NCBI GenBank assembly: GCA_016928235.1
Contig: JAFGLD010000135.1
Location: 1 to 34,035 of the forward strand
Direction: 5' to 3'
Origin: Anaerolineae bacterium
Lineage (GTDB): Bacteria > Chloroflexota > Anaerolineae > Aggregatilineales > UBA3940
Length of the DNA: 34,035 bases
Both the position numbers and the translations under genes were made by a program. Of this stretch, positions 14,391 to 22,458 are shown one piece after another (the first letter of the stretch is position 1; each line of letters starts with the position of its first letter). Below the pieces are notes generated by a model. It was given only the letters and a program-made list of their open reading frames with translations, was not told the DNA's origin and searched no databases.

Positions 14391-16026
14391 CACCGCTCTC
14401 GTGAATAGAGACTGGGCCGGTTTCCCATGCGTCAAGGGCGGCCTGAGCCTCAGGAATATGTCCCCAGCGAGCCATCTCTCTCAAATAGCGATGAGCGCAA
14501 CGGCGAACCTCATCATCCGGATCGGTGAGCGCATTGGCAAGTATCGGCGCACAACGCCGATCAGCTTCAGCCCAGGATACCCATCCAAAATTCCTCACTG
14601 CTTCTCGTAACACCGCCGGGGTTTGGTATTCCATCACAACTCTGTAGATAACCCTGATGTCTGGTGTGTGTCCGCCTTCTATGTAGCGTCTTTTGAGAAC
14701 ATAGAAGAGCACGCGCCAGGCATTATCATGCTTTCCCAGCAGTGATTCTGCCAAAGCAAATGGCGCTTCTTCCTCATCGATCTCGCTCAGCGCGCTCATA
14801 GCAGCTTTGCGGATAGCCATATCGTTTTCATCCAGAGCAGCCACCAATACCGGCATCATTGCCATGCCGCCTGCTCGACCCAGACCACGCAGTGCATGAG
14901 GCTTCAGATAGTCAGTACCATGTTGAGCAATCTTGTATAGATCGGCCAACGTAGAGGAATCGCCGATCCGTCCCAAAGCTTTAAGCACATGAAGCCGCAC
15001 CTGGTGGTTGTCATCGGATAACAATCTGTGCAAGGCAGGCACGGCGCGGCCATCTCTCAGACGGCCTAATGCTCCGGCTGCATTTCTGCGGATGACAGGG
15101 CAATCATCTTGTAGTGCATCCATCAGGGTTGGGAGCGCCTGCAAATCGCCAATGTTGCCAAGGGCCCGCAAGGCGGCAATACGTAAGCGGTAGTTGGAAT
15201 TGACTGCGAGGGCAAGCAACCCTGGAACGGCTTGTCTGACCCGGTAATGAGTCAGGATTTTGATGGCAGCCAACCGTAAGGGAGTATCCTGTTGTCCGAG
15301 CAGTTCTAACATGAGGGAGGTAAGCGGATACCCGATCCATTCCAGCCGCGCCAAGACCCAACGTTGAGCGCGGTTATCCGCGCGGATGCGGGCCGACAGC
15401 GATTGAATGGTGTAAGAAAAGTTGCAGACTTTCGAGCGGTGTTCGACAAAAGCAAATGCCCACAGAGGATGTGATCGCATGTTGTGGTAAGTGGCGGTGA
15501 CAACTGTCTGCTCCATCATCTGGTCGAGGAGTTCGTCGATGACATCTACGCCGCAGCAGGCCAGCGCCTCTGCAATATACCATCGCACACACCAATCCTC
15601 TTCACGCTGTAAGGCTGCTTCCAGATCGGGAATATGAGCAGGGCCGGGAAGCCGGGTCAGCGTCTCGGCGGCAAGCTCGCGAACGCTCATATTCTCGTCC
15701 TGGAGCATTCTCAGCAAATGCGGCACAGCACGCTGTTCGGCGAGCATCCCCAGCAGAGTGGCCGCCCGTGCTCTGATATAAAAACGGGTGTTTTCTGCCG
15801 TCAGCATCTCGATCAGCGGATCGGCTGCCCGGCTGTCTCCGCCTCTAGCTTCCAACAATTGGATCGCTCGCCAGCGTACACTCTCATCATCATGCCGCAG
15901 CGATTCTAGAATGTGTAGCAATGCCGCATCCCCACCGACGCGCGGTTCCTGGCCGCTGCTTTGTGGGCGATCCAGGTTGCTCAGGGATGGCTCATCCCCT
16001 GTACGAGGCCGATCAGTTTGTCCCAT
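14377..16026 (-). CDS. HEAT-repeat protein (PBS-lyase HEAT-like)
   Basis: 549 residues made almost wholly of HEAT repeats of the PBS-lyase type. Examples are AADPLIEMLTAENTRFYIRA, AVPHLLRMLQDENMSVRELA, ALPTLMDALQDDCPVIRRNA and AVPALHRLLSDDNHQVRLHV. About ten repeats are recognisable, with a less regular insert near residues 165-235. Such solenoids are protein-binding scaffolds; no catalytic residue is recognised. The N-terminal 30 residues are polar and disordered-looking, with no signal peptide, so it is cytoplasmic. The start is 17 nt after the stop of the membrane Fe-S oxidoreductase, so the two are co-transcribed. A role in assembling or tethering that complex is an inference from position only. 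Confidence 0.88.
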   Translation of the reverse strand: MGQTDRPRTGDEPSLSNLDRPQSSGQEPRVGGDAALLHILESLRHDDESVRWRAIQLLEARGGDSRAADPLIEMLTAENTRFYIRARAATLLGMLAEQRAVPHLLRMLQDENMSVRELAAETLTRLPGPAHIPDLEAALQREEDWCVRWYIAEALACCGVDVIDELLDQMMEQTVVTATYHNMRSHPLWAFAFVEHRSKVCNFSYTIQSLSARIRADNRAQRWVLARLEWIGYPLTSLMLELLGQQDTPLRLAAIKILTHYRVRQAVPGLLALAVNSNYRLRIAALRALGNIGDLQALPTLMDALQDDCPVIRRNAAGALGRLRDGRAVPALHRLLSDDNHQVRLHVLKALGRIGDSSTLADLYKIAQHGTDYLKPHALRGLGRAGGMAMMPVLVAALDENDMAIRKAAMSALSEIDEEEAPFALAESLLGKHDNAWRVLFYVLKRRYIEGGHTPDIRVIYRVVMEYQTPAVLREAVRNFGWVSWAEADRRCAPILANALTDPDDEVRRCAHRYLREMARWGHIPEAQAALDAWETGPVSIHESGDEPE

Positions 16027-16043
16027 CGTTTCTTACCTGCGGA

Positions 16044-18077
16044 TTATCCCAGCATCTCGGCTACCAACTCCGCAATGTCACGAATATCTATCTTCTCGCC
16101 AAGATCGGGCTTGCTCGCAGCCGATGTCAGCTCGATCGAGCAAAAGGGGCAGGCCGTACAGAGCAATTGGGCATCAACATCGAGTGCCTCCTCGACCCGG
16201 ATCTTGTTGATCGGCCTCTCTTGTGGTGTCTCGAACCACATCTGCCCACCACCGCCGCCACAGCACAGCCCTCTGTTGCGATTGTGCTCCATCTCGACCA
16301 GGTTCATGCCCCGGACAGCCTTCAGCACATTGCGCGGATCGTCATAGACACCATTGTAGCGTCCCAGGTAACATGGATCGTGATAGGTAATCTGGCGGGC
16401 ACGAGTCTTGCGTCCCTTCTGCTTACCCAGCTTGAGGTAGCCGTTTTTGATCAGCCCGGCGATATAGGTGCTGTGGTGTATGACATCGTACCTGCCGCCG
16501 AACTGCGGATATTCGTTTTTGAAGGTGTTATAGCAATGTGGACAGTGTGTCACCAACGCTTCGAAGTTGTACTCATCGAGCAGGGCAATGTTAGAGTAGG
16601 CCATCTGTTGGAAGAGATGCTCATTCCCGGCCCGGCGTGCCCATTCGCAGGTGCAGCTTTCCTCTTCGCCCAACACGGCGTAATCGATATTAGCCGCCTC
16701 GAAGATCTTGACCATCGCTCTGGCAGTTTGGCGGCTGGCCGGATCGAAGGCACCCGCGCAGCCCACCCAGTATAGAACATCGGCCTTCTTTTTATCAGCC
16801 ATTAACGGAACGTTCAAGCCCCTGGCCCAGTCCATGCGCGACTCCTTGGGGTTGCCCCAGGGATCCTTGCCATTTTCGACATTACGCATGGCACTCAGGA
16901 GAGATGACGGAATCGCGTCTTCGTTTTTCATCAGCTCGCGTCGCATCTCGACGATCAATCCAACATGGTCGATGCGCACTGGGCATTCATCGACGCAAGC
17001 CCAGCAGGTCGTGCAGGCCCAAATAGCCTCTTCTGGTGTCAGCGCGCCGACGATGGGCATATCACCCCAACTGCTTTTGGGGGTATTCAGCATCGTAGCG
17101 CCATAGCGCCGTAGGCCGGTCCGGATGTCCAGGATGATCTGCTTTGGGTCGAGCGGTGTCCCGGCTATTGTTGCCGGGCAGGCGACCTGGCAGCGGCCGC
17201 ACTCAGTGCAGGCGGCGCTGTTCATGAGCTGCGCCGGGATAAAATCGCCGATCTTGGAGATGCCAAATTCCACGCCCTTCTTGTCCAGGTCGATGAATGC
17301 CAGTGCGCCGCGCGTTTGGAAGGGGGCGAAAAAGATGTTAAGTGGCGCAAAGAGAAGGTGTTTGATCGGCAGATCAAGAAAAGCGCCAAAGAGCAGTCCC
17401 ACGCTTAGGAAGTAAGTGACCCAGGCCACCACATGGATAGAGCGCAGTGCTGTTTCACCAAGGCCCAGAGCCAGCAGCCCTTGACCAAGCGAATAACTGG
17501 CAAATGACCAGATATCCCAGGGTGGCTGCGCAACAGCCAGCTTGGTGGCCTGGATGAGAAACCCGGACACCAGCAGTGCAAGAAGCATTGAAAGCGACAG
17601 ATTAAACCGTATGCCGCCGGACAATTGAGGAGGGCGCTGGACGTTGCGCCGGAAGAGTGCCATTAAAATACCGATTAAAGCAGCCAGGCTGCACAGATCG
17701 ACGGCCGAATCGTAAATGGGATAGAACCGCCCTTGCAACAGTCTGGAACTGAGGATTCGGGAGTAGAGGATGTTGTCGATGATGGGGAGCTCCATGCCGA
17801 CAAACAGTGCAATCATGGGGAAAGAGATCAGGAAGTGCATGATGCCTGCGTACCGATCGCGTGCCGTCCTGACCTGCAAAACGGCATGTTTGAACACCCG
17901 GGCAATGCGCCAACCAAAGTGATCGAAGGGGAGCTGGCCACCGCGTCCTTTGAGCCATAATCGAAAACGCTGGTAGAGCCTGGCAATCAGGAATGCCAAT
18001 CCAACTGCTTGCGAGACGTACATCAGAATCCTGGCCCACTGGGGGACGTTCCAATATACATCACGGAATGGGGACAT
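16044..18077 (-). CDS. Membrane Fe-S oxidoreductase (NarI-like + ferredoxin + CCG domains)
   Basis: 677 residues from the ATG at 18077; longer readings would run into the divergent pcm gene. An N-terminal half with about six membrane helices resembles the nitrate-reductase gamma/cytochrome b module. Two 4Fe-4S motifs follow, CTECGRCQVACP and CTTCWACVDECP. Then come two cysteine-rich HdrD/GlpC-type domains with EESCTCEWARRAGNE, THCPHCYNTF, HDPCYLGRYNG and LCCGGGGGQMW. This fusion matches the family proposed as ETF:(mena)quinone oxidoreductase (DUF224-type). That enzyme passes electrons from electron-transfer flavoprotein, for example from acyl-CoA oxidation, to the quinone pool. No ETF or acyl-CoA dehydrogenase gene is in the window. 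It shares a transcript with the HEAT genes; a promoter is predicted at 18157-18185. Confidence 0.88.
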   Translation of the reverse strand: MSPFRDVYWNVPQWARILMYVSQAVGLAFLIARLYQRFRLWLKGRGGQLPFDHFGWRIARVFKHAVLQVRTARDRYAGIMHFLISFPMIALFVGMELPIIDNILYSRILSSRLLQGRFYPIYDSAVDLCSLAALIGILMALFRRNVQRPPQLSGGIRFNLSLSMLLALLVSGFLIQATKLAVAQPPWDIWSFASYSLGQGLLALGLGETALRSIHVVAWVTYFLSVGLLFGAFLDLPIKHLLFAPLNIFFAPFQTRGALAFIDLDKKGVEFGISKIGDFIPAQLMNSAACTECGRCQVACPATIAGTPLDPKQIILDIRTGLRRYGATMLNTPKSSWGDMPIVGALTPEEAIWACTTCWACVDECPVRIDHVGLIVEMRRELMKNEDAIPSSLLSAMRNVENGKDPWGNPKESRMDWARGLNVPLMADKKKADVLYWVGCAGAFDPASRQTARAMVKIFEAANIDYAVLGEEESCTCEWARRAGNEHLFQQMAYSNIALLDEYNFEALVTHCPHCYNTFKNEYPQFGGRYDVIHHSTYIAGLIKNGYLKLGKQKGRKTRARQITYHDPCYLGRYNGVYDDPRNVLKAVRGMNLVEMEHNRNRGLCCGGGGGQMWFETPQERPINKIRVEEALDVDAQLLCTACPFCSIELTSAASKPDLGEKIDIRDIAELVAEMLG

Positions 18078-18156
18078 AATTGTTGTACTCCAGTGTGCAA
18101 TAACAGGGGCAAATCGACAAATCCCCCCGTGAGAGTGTGCTCGTCCGGCAGCGATC

Positions 18157-18185
18157 AGTTTAGCACGCGGGAAGGTGATAGACAA
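18157..18185 (-). promoter_or_regulatory. Predicted promoter for the Fe-S oxidoreductase operon
   Basis: On the minus strand TTGTCT (18180-18185), a 17-bp spacer and TAAACT (18157-18162) are present, each 4 of 6 to consensus. It would leave a leader of about 75 nt. Confidence 0.35.
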
Positions 18186-18259
18186 AACATGAACAGCGTA
18201 AAACTGTTTGCCGCACTTCGAGAATTGCCAAAGAATAGGTACTTGGCGTCTGTGTGCCA

Positions 18260-18265
18260 TATAAT
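18260..18265 (+). promoter_or_regulatory. -10 box for pcm
   Basis: A perfect TATAAT lies 37 nt ahead of the chosen pcm start; no good -35 hexamer is visible at the usual spacing. Confidence 0.35.
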
Positions 18266-18301
18266 GGAAGAAACGTCTGCATTTCCAAAAAGGTAAATCC
18301 C

Positions 18302-18979
18302 GTGGGTTATCCGTCTGAGCCAGGATCAGAAGCCGATCCTTATCGGTTGCTTCGATCAAAAATGGTATATGAGCAAATCGAGAGTCGTGGGATCGTTGAT
18401 AAAAGTGTCCTGCGCGCGATAGGCAAAGTGCCGCGCCATCTCTTCGTACCAGAGAATATGCGGCCGCAGGCATATACGGATGGTCCGCTGCCGATTGGTT
18501 CCGGGCAAACCATCTCCCAACCCTACATTGTGGCATTCATGACAGAGCTGTTGCACCTCCAGTCCAACGATCGAGTGCTGGAAGTGGGGGTCGGCTCCGG
18601 CTACCAAAGTGCCATCCTGGCCGAGTTGTCTGCCGAGGTGATCGGATTAGAACGCCTGCCGGATCTGGCACAGCAGGCAGAGGCCAGGCTCCTATCGATG
18701 GGATACCGGAATGTGGCTGTTCATGTTACAGATGGCAGCGAAGGATTTTCGAGTGAAGCTCCCTACAATGCCATTCTGGTGGCGGCTGCCGCGCCTTCTG
18801 TCCCTCAACCGCTGATCGAGCAACTGGCGGAAGGCGGTCGATTGGTTATACCGGTTGGCGGCACCTACGAACAGGTGATCGAGCGGCTAACGCGACAGGG
18901 GAAAGCCATCCACCGCGAACGGCTGACAGCGGTGCGCTTTGTGCCGCTGATCGGGAAACATGGCTTCAAGGGTAGTTAG
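18302..18979 (+). CDS. pcm: Protein-L-isoaspartate O-methyltransferase
   Basis: 225 residues from the GTG at 18302, with AAAAAGG just upstream. The family core begins MVYEQIESRGIVDKSVLRAI at 18359. Then come VPRHLFVPE, IGSGQTISQPYIVA (active-site loop with the S-x-P motif) and the SAM-binding EVGVGSGYQSAILAEL, ending PLIEQLAEGGRLVIPVG. All hallmark motifs are present and the length is normal. The enzyme uses S-adenosylmethionine to methylate isoaspartyl residues in aged proteins and start their repair in the cytoplasm. It is divergent from the Fe-S oxidoreductase and followed by an intergenic repeat (copy B). It stands alone, with no surE or nlpD/rpoS neighbour of the enterobacterial arrangement. 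Confidence 0.94.
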   Translation: MGYPSEPGSEADPYRLLRSKMVYEQIESRGIVDKSVLRAIGKVPRHLFVPENMRPQAYTDGPLPIGSGQTISQPYIVAFMTELLHLQSNDRVLEVGVGSGYQSAILAELSAEVIGLERLPDLAQQAEARLLSMGYRNVAVHVTDGSEGFSSEAPYNAILVAAAAPSVPQPLIEQLAEGGRLVIPVGGTYEQVIERLTRQGKAIHRERLTAVRFVPLIGKHGFKGS

Positions 18980-19018
18980 ACGGCAAAGGATTGTATGGTC
19001 TTCGGGATCAGGAATCCA

Positions 19019-19168
19019 GGTAGCACCCGGAAATGGGACGGCCAAGTCGTATCAGATACATGATGGTCATCTGCTCCAGTAGGTTGGATGGTGGCGCAAA
19101 CACAAACTTGCTTGAGAGGCAAGCTTTTGATCCACCCAATATCTGAGAGACCATCCACGCTATTCTCG
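19019..19168 (+). repeat. Dispersed intergenic element, copy B
   Basis: Counterpart of 13927-14089 with the same blocks in the same order and similar spacing. In place of copy A's outer stem, GATGGTC (19062-19068) pairs with GACCATC (19149-19155). The TTGGATGG/CCACCCAA pair is kept with one mismatch. A small internal hairpin CTTGC/GCAAG lies where copy A also has a weak hairpin. It begins 40 nt after the pcm stop and ends 64 nt before the next gene. Confidence 0.65.
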
Positions 19169-19232
19169 CATGGTACCGCGCCATTTGAATAAATAGAATT
19201 TGACAAAATATTCCAATTCAGAAAGGAAAATC

Positions 19233-19643
19233 ATGCCCTATTCACTCGAATTGCTGCTACCCGAAAAGCCGATTCTGATCGGCACAATAAACGTCTCATT
19301 TGGTCTAAAGGACAATCTTGAACCATACCTCAGGGAATTAGCTTCCATTCTGGACGATCTGGATCAGCCGGTTTACTACATTCACGATATTCGAAACTTA
19401 AAAGTGAAGGATTTTCAGGATTTCCTGGTAGCTTCCAGCCAAACTTTTCAAGCCAATATAGCAGTAGTCAGACATCCTAACCTCAAACCTGTAGTAGTAT
19501 CGACCGATCTGCTGATAAAACTGGCGATCAAGGGAATTAATTCGGATGTTTTTGGTAATCTGGATTGGCCAGTTTTTGATACAAAAGAACAAGCTCTGGC
19601 TCATGTTCATGAGCTTATTAAAAATGAACATGGCATGAGATGA
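19233..19643 (+). CDS. Small SpoIIAA/STAS-like protein, function unknown
   Basis: 136 residues from the ATG at 19233 (AAAGGA six to seven nt upstream). The layout is strand, long helix (EPYLRELASILDDL), strand (PVYYIHDIRNL), helix, strand (IAVVRHPNLKPVVVSTD), helix, strand and the terminal FDTKEQALAHVHELI. It resembles the small SpoIIAA-like proteins common in Chloroflexota, which share an A-L-A-x-V/I-x-x-L ending. No catalytic motif is seen. Its codons are AT-richer than those of pcm. It precedes a receiver-GAF response regulator by about 130 nt but has its own terminus, and the next gene has its own promoter-like element. Any link to signalling is speculative. Confidence 0.65.
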   Translation: MPYSLELLLPEKPILIGTINVSFGLKDNLEPYLRELASILDDLDQPVYYIHDIRNLKVKDFQDFLVASSQTFQANIAVVRHPNLKPVVVSTDLLIKLAIKGINSDVFGNLDWPVFDTKEQALAHVHELIKNEHGMR

Positions 19644-19726
19644 TGGCAGTGGTCTGGTGCGTATTTGACCCATTGCTCTCAAATACACTCCTCAGCCAAG
19701 CGTCGCTAGTCTCTGAAAACGACCCG

Positions 19727-19735
19727 TGCTATACT
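19727..19735 (+). promoter_or_regulatory. Extended -10 element for the response-regulator gene
   Basis: TGC-TATACT gives the TGn extension plus 5 of 6 -10 bases. It lies about 40 nt ahead of the start codon; the -35 region is poor, as is usual for extended -10 promoters. Confidence 0.45.
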
Positions 19736-19776
19736 GACTGTAATCGAAGCGAGTATGTCAAATTGGGGTGGGCATC

Positions 19777-20637
19777 GTGAGCAGTGAGCGTGTTTTAGTG
19801 GTCGATGATGGCGCGGACATGCGTGACTTTGTCATCAATTACATTTTGCGACCCAACAATTATAGCTATATGGAAGCACGAGACGGTTTGGAGGCGCTCG
19901 ACCTGATACTGGCCGATCCACCTGATCTCATTTTGCTTGATCTGCAAATGCCGCGGTTGGATGGTGTTGGCCTGCTCAACCGGATGAAAGAGCAAGGGAT
20001 CGCTATTCCTGTCGTGCTAATGACCTTTTATGGCTCGGAAGAAATCGCCATTGAGGTTTTTCGATTGGGTGTGCGCGATTATGTAATCAAGCCGTTCACT
20101 GAGGGCGAGTTGTTGTCAGCCTTGAAGCGCGCACTGACCGAGGCTCGTTTGCGCAAACAACGCGAGACACTCTACCAGACGGGCAAGTTGGTTGCCAGCC
20201 TGCCGGACATCGACACACTGCTTCTTAGCTCGGTTGAGGCAGCTGTCTCTCTGGCTATGACCACAGATGTCACGCTGGTTTTGATCAGCGACGATGGGCA
20301 AACCTTGTTTAACCGTGTTTCGTACAGTAATGGGCAAGCACAATTGGTCAACCATCCGGTTCAGAATTCTCTGGCCTGGCAGGCTATTCGCTCCATGCAG
20401 CCAACAGCCGGGCAAACGCAGCCTCGTGACCCTGACCGCGGAATAGTTCCTCTTTGTGTACCTCTAGTAGCAGGTGGTATTGTGTTTGGCGTGCTGGCGA
20501 TGACAATACCGATTGACTTATCTTCCAATGAGCAGTTCACCCTGCTAGATAGTCTGGCGGATTATATAGCCATCGGCCTGGAGAGGGCTCGTGTGGCAGC
20601 TACATCAGGGCACAGCGGGGGCATTTCCAAAGCATGA
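19777..20637 (+). CDS. Response regulator with receiver and GAF-like domains
   Basis: 286 residues from the GTG at 19777, preferred over the GTG at 19768 because GGGGTGGG then sits correctly upstream. The receiver (1-120) has the acidic pair in VLVVDDGADMRD, phospho-acceptor Asp in LILLDLQMPRLDG, Thr in VVLMTFYGSEE and Lys in YVIKPF, so it should be phosphorylatable. Residue 3 of the usual D-D-E is Gly. A short helical linker (ALKRALTEARLRKQRETLYQ) leads to a GAF-like sensor ending in the dimer-type helix YIAIGLERARVAA. There is no DNA-binding, kinase or cyclic-di-GMP domain. The output is therefore probably protein-protein. No histidine kinase is adjacent. Confidence 0.9.
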   Translation: MSSERVLVVDDGADMRDFVINYILRPNNYSYMEARDGLEALDLILADPPDLILLDLQMPRLDGVGLLNRMKEQGIAIPVVLMTFYGSEEIAIEVFRLGVRDYVIKPFTEGELLSALKRALTEARLRKQRETLYQTGKLVASLPDIDTLLLSSVEAAVSLAMTTDVTLVLISDDGQTLFNRVSYSNGQAQLVNHPVQNSLAWQAIRSMQPTAGQTQPRDPDRGIVPLCVPLVAGGIVFGVLAMTIPIDLSSNEQFTLLDSLADYIAIGLERARVAATSGHSGGISKA

Positions 20638-20771
20638 CATCCGAAACTCATGGGGACCGGAAAGCTTCATAGCGAGCCGGTTTCTATTGGGCAGAAATAA
20701 TCCGGCAGTAAAGAAGCCCTGCATCCCCAACTGTTTAAGTGTTTTGCAGGTGGCCATAACCGACGGCTTAC

Positions 20772-20986
20772 TTATGCCGCGAAACACTGGTTCCTCCAGC
20801 ATTGGTGTGGCAGTCGGGCGCGCTCTCGCGGATATCGGCTCGGAGTACGCCCGACTGTTGAGATGCTCATATTCCTCAGTTGCTCTTCGACTTCTTCCGC
20901 CAGCGCAATCTCCCCATGCCTGACCAATGTATCTTCCGCAAATACTTGTATCTTTCTTCTCTATTCATCTTTTCCTCGTCGGTCAT
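20772..20986 (-). pseudogene. Remnant of an integrase-core transposase
   Basis: The ATG at 20986 opens MTDEEKMNREERYKYLRK, which I recognise as the start of a common integrase-catalytic-domain transposase. The frame soon stops. In another frame the segment HGEIALAEEVEEQLRNMSIS then TVGRTPSRYPRERARLPH continues its N-terminal helix-turn-helix region and ends at 20772. The sequence between the two parts is deleted and the catalytic domain is absent. A further minus-strand frame down to 20605 (with SVMATCKTLKQLGMQGFF) might be a scrap of another transposase C-terminus, with low confidence. This and the end repeats at 20998-21042 are all that is left. The 20638-21250 stretch holds no intact gene. 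Confidence 0.6.
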
Positions 20987-20997
20987 TGTTCGCTCCA

Positions 20998-21042
20998 GTA
21001 ACATTTTCTTTTGAGTGAACTGTACCGCTTCGGTAACATTTT
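20998..21042 (-). repeat. Insertion-sequence end with paired repeats
   Basis: GTAACATTTT occurs at 20998-21007 and again at 21033-21042, just outside the start of the transposase remnant. This is the placing of the internal transposase-binding repeats at such IS ends. The opposite end was not found. Confidence 0.5.
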
Positions 21043-21084
21043 AGATGAATGAATGCGTACATAACATTCAGACCTGGGGTAGGG

Positions 21085-21090
21085 TATAAT
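21085..21090 (+). promoter_or_regulatory. -10 box upstream of the pRiA4b-family gene
   Basis: A perfect TATAAT would give a leader of about 150 nt. An AGCCGG/CCGGCT stem (about 21103 and 21150) is possible in that leader. The -35 region is weak. Confidence 0.35.
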
Positions 21091-21250
21091 GAGGCTGTGG
21101 TAGCCGGTTAGCAGGGGGGATGTTTGGGGGTAGAAGGTATGTAGCCCGGCTCGAATCCATCGGCTGTAAAGTAATTCATCATGTAGGGAATGTCTTGCTC
21201 ATCAATATCGCGCGGCGGGACACCTATCATTTATCCAAAAGGACAATCTC

Positions 21251-22261
21251 ATGGCAAACATCGATCTTGAATGCGACAAGATCTATCAGATCAAGCTCAC
21301 ACTGCTTGGCAGCGAACCACCCATCTGGCGTCGGCTGAAAGTTCCTGGCGATAGCACTTTCGAAGAACTTCACGGGATCATCCAGGTTAGCTTTGAGTGG
21401 GAGAATGCGCACTTACATCAGTTTGTTCTGGGGGACAAGGATGATCCAATCTATATCAGCCACGCCGATTTTGAGCTTGAAGGTACCCGGATCAAGAATC
21501 GTAAGGCCATCGAAAAAACAATGACCGATCTGGGATTTGACAGCGACCTGGCAAATATAGATTCTCTGGTTAAATCGAACATGTTGGACGAATGCGTGAT
21601 TGTGCTGAGAGAAATCGTGTCTCGTGAAGGTGGTAAGCTACTCTATGAATATGATTTTGGCGATAACTGGGAGGTTGAAATCCTGATCGAGAAAATCTTC
21701 ACTCCTGAGCCGGACGTTGTGTATCCTATATGTGTAGATGGCGCGCGTTCTGCACCGCCTGACGATTGCGGTGGTATTCCCGGTTATGCTGATCTATTAG
21801 GAGCTTTGCGCGATCTAAAAAGGGAAGATCACGAGGATGCTGTGGAATGGATCGGCGAAAATTTTGATCCGGAGGAATTTGACATCGAGGCCATTAACGC
21901 AGAAATGCTATATTATGATGAATACCTCGTTCCATCGGATGACGACTCCCTCAATGATGACGATGCCCAAATGCTTTCCGAGGAAAAGATTGAGGAAGTT
22001 ATTGAGATGATCAACGAGCAGACCAAGGCATTTATCCAGGAGGTTGCGCTGTCGGACAACGGCTTTGCTCTGCGTTTCCCCGGTGGTATCCCGTTGGTGA
22101 ATGTTGTCATTCCGCAATTTGCGACCATGACTTATGCGCAATACCCACAGCTAAAAGTGATTTACGAAATTGGACCGGGCTCAGAGCCTGTCTGGATCCG
22201 ATTTGCAGGCCCGCTGGAAGATATCCAGGCTGTCAAAGAAATACTCAGGATCGAGTTGTGA
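21251..22261 (+). CDS. Plasmid pRiA4b ORF-3-family protein with extra C-terminal domain
   Basis: 336 residues; AAAAGGA lies 8 nt ahead of the ATG. Residues 1-220 follow the pRiA4b ORF-3 family (PF07929): YQIKLTLLGSEPPIWRRLKV, FEELHGIIQVSFEWENAHLH, LLYEYDFGDNWEVEI, and the hallmark APPDDCGGIPGYADLL. The function of the family is unknown; it is common near mobile elements and on plasmids. An acidic linker (about 225-245) then leads to a separate domain of about 100 residues ending YPQLKVIYEIGPGSEPVWIR, which I do not recognise. The gene sits directly after a transposase scar in an AT-richer patch, consistent with horizontal acquisition. A YbjN-like gene follows in the same direction. Confidence 0.85.
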   Translation: MANIDLECDKIYQIKLTLLGSEPPIWRRLKVPGDSTFEELHGIIQVSFEWENAHLHQFVLGDKDDPIYISHADFELEGTRIKNRKAIEKTMTDLGFDSDLANIDSLVKSNMLDECVIVLREIVSREGGKLLYEYDFGDNWEVEILIEKIFTPEPDVVYPICVDGARSAPPDDCGGIPGYADLLGALRDLKREDHEDAVEWIGENFDPEEFDIEAINAEMLYYDEYLVPSDDDSLNDDDAQMLSEEKIEEVIEMINEQTKAFIQEVALSDNGFALRFPGGIPLVNVVIPQFATMTYAQYPQLKVIYEIGPGSEPVWIRFAGPLEDIQAVKEILRIEL

Positions 22262-22283
22262 TAGTGTTGCCCATGGATATAAT
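22256..22283 (+). promoter_or_regulatory. Possible promoter for the YbjN-like gene
   Basis: TTGTGA (22256-22261), a 16-bp spacer and TATAAT (22278-22283) overlap the end of the pRiA4b-family gene. A palindrome GGATGCC-G-GGCATCC (22303-22317) follows just downstream. The stretch 22262-22458 has no gene. Confidence 0.4.
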
Positions 22284-22458
22284 GTTGCCATTGATGGATA
22301 TCGGATGCCGGGCATCCCAGCAATAAACAACCTCTAACCCGAGTTTTTTGCCAAAAGAGGATGTTGTCTGCAAGAAGGCATTGAGTATTGTCTCTTTTGC
22401 AGATCGAAGGATGCGAGAGACAGGTTGTAGAATCAAAAGAAACCAGGAGATCAGGGTC

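Noticed and set aside
18078..18536. Longer N-terminus for the Fe-S oxidoreductase
   Set aside because: It would run antisense through the start of pcm; the membrane domain begins right after the ATG at 18077.
21100..21180. tRNA-like T-arm (GGCTCGAATCC)
   Set aside because: No acceptor stem or anticodon arm can be drawn around it, and the T-loop lacks the normal TTC.
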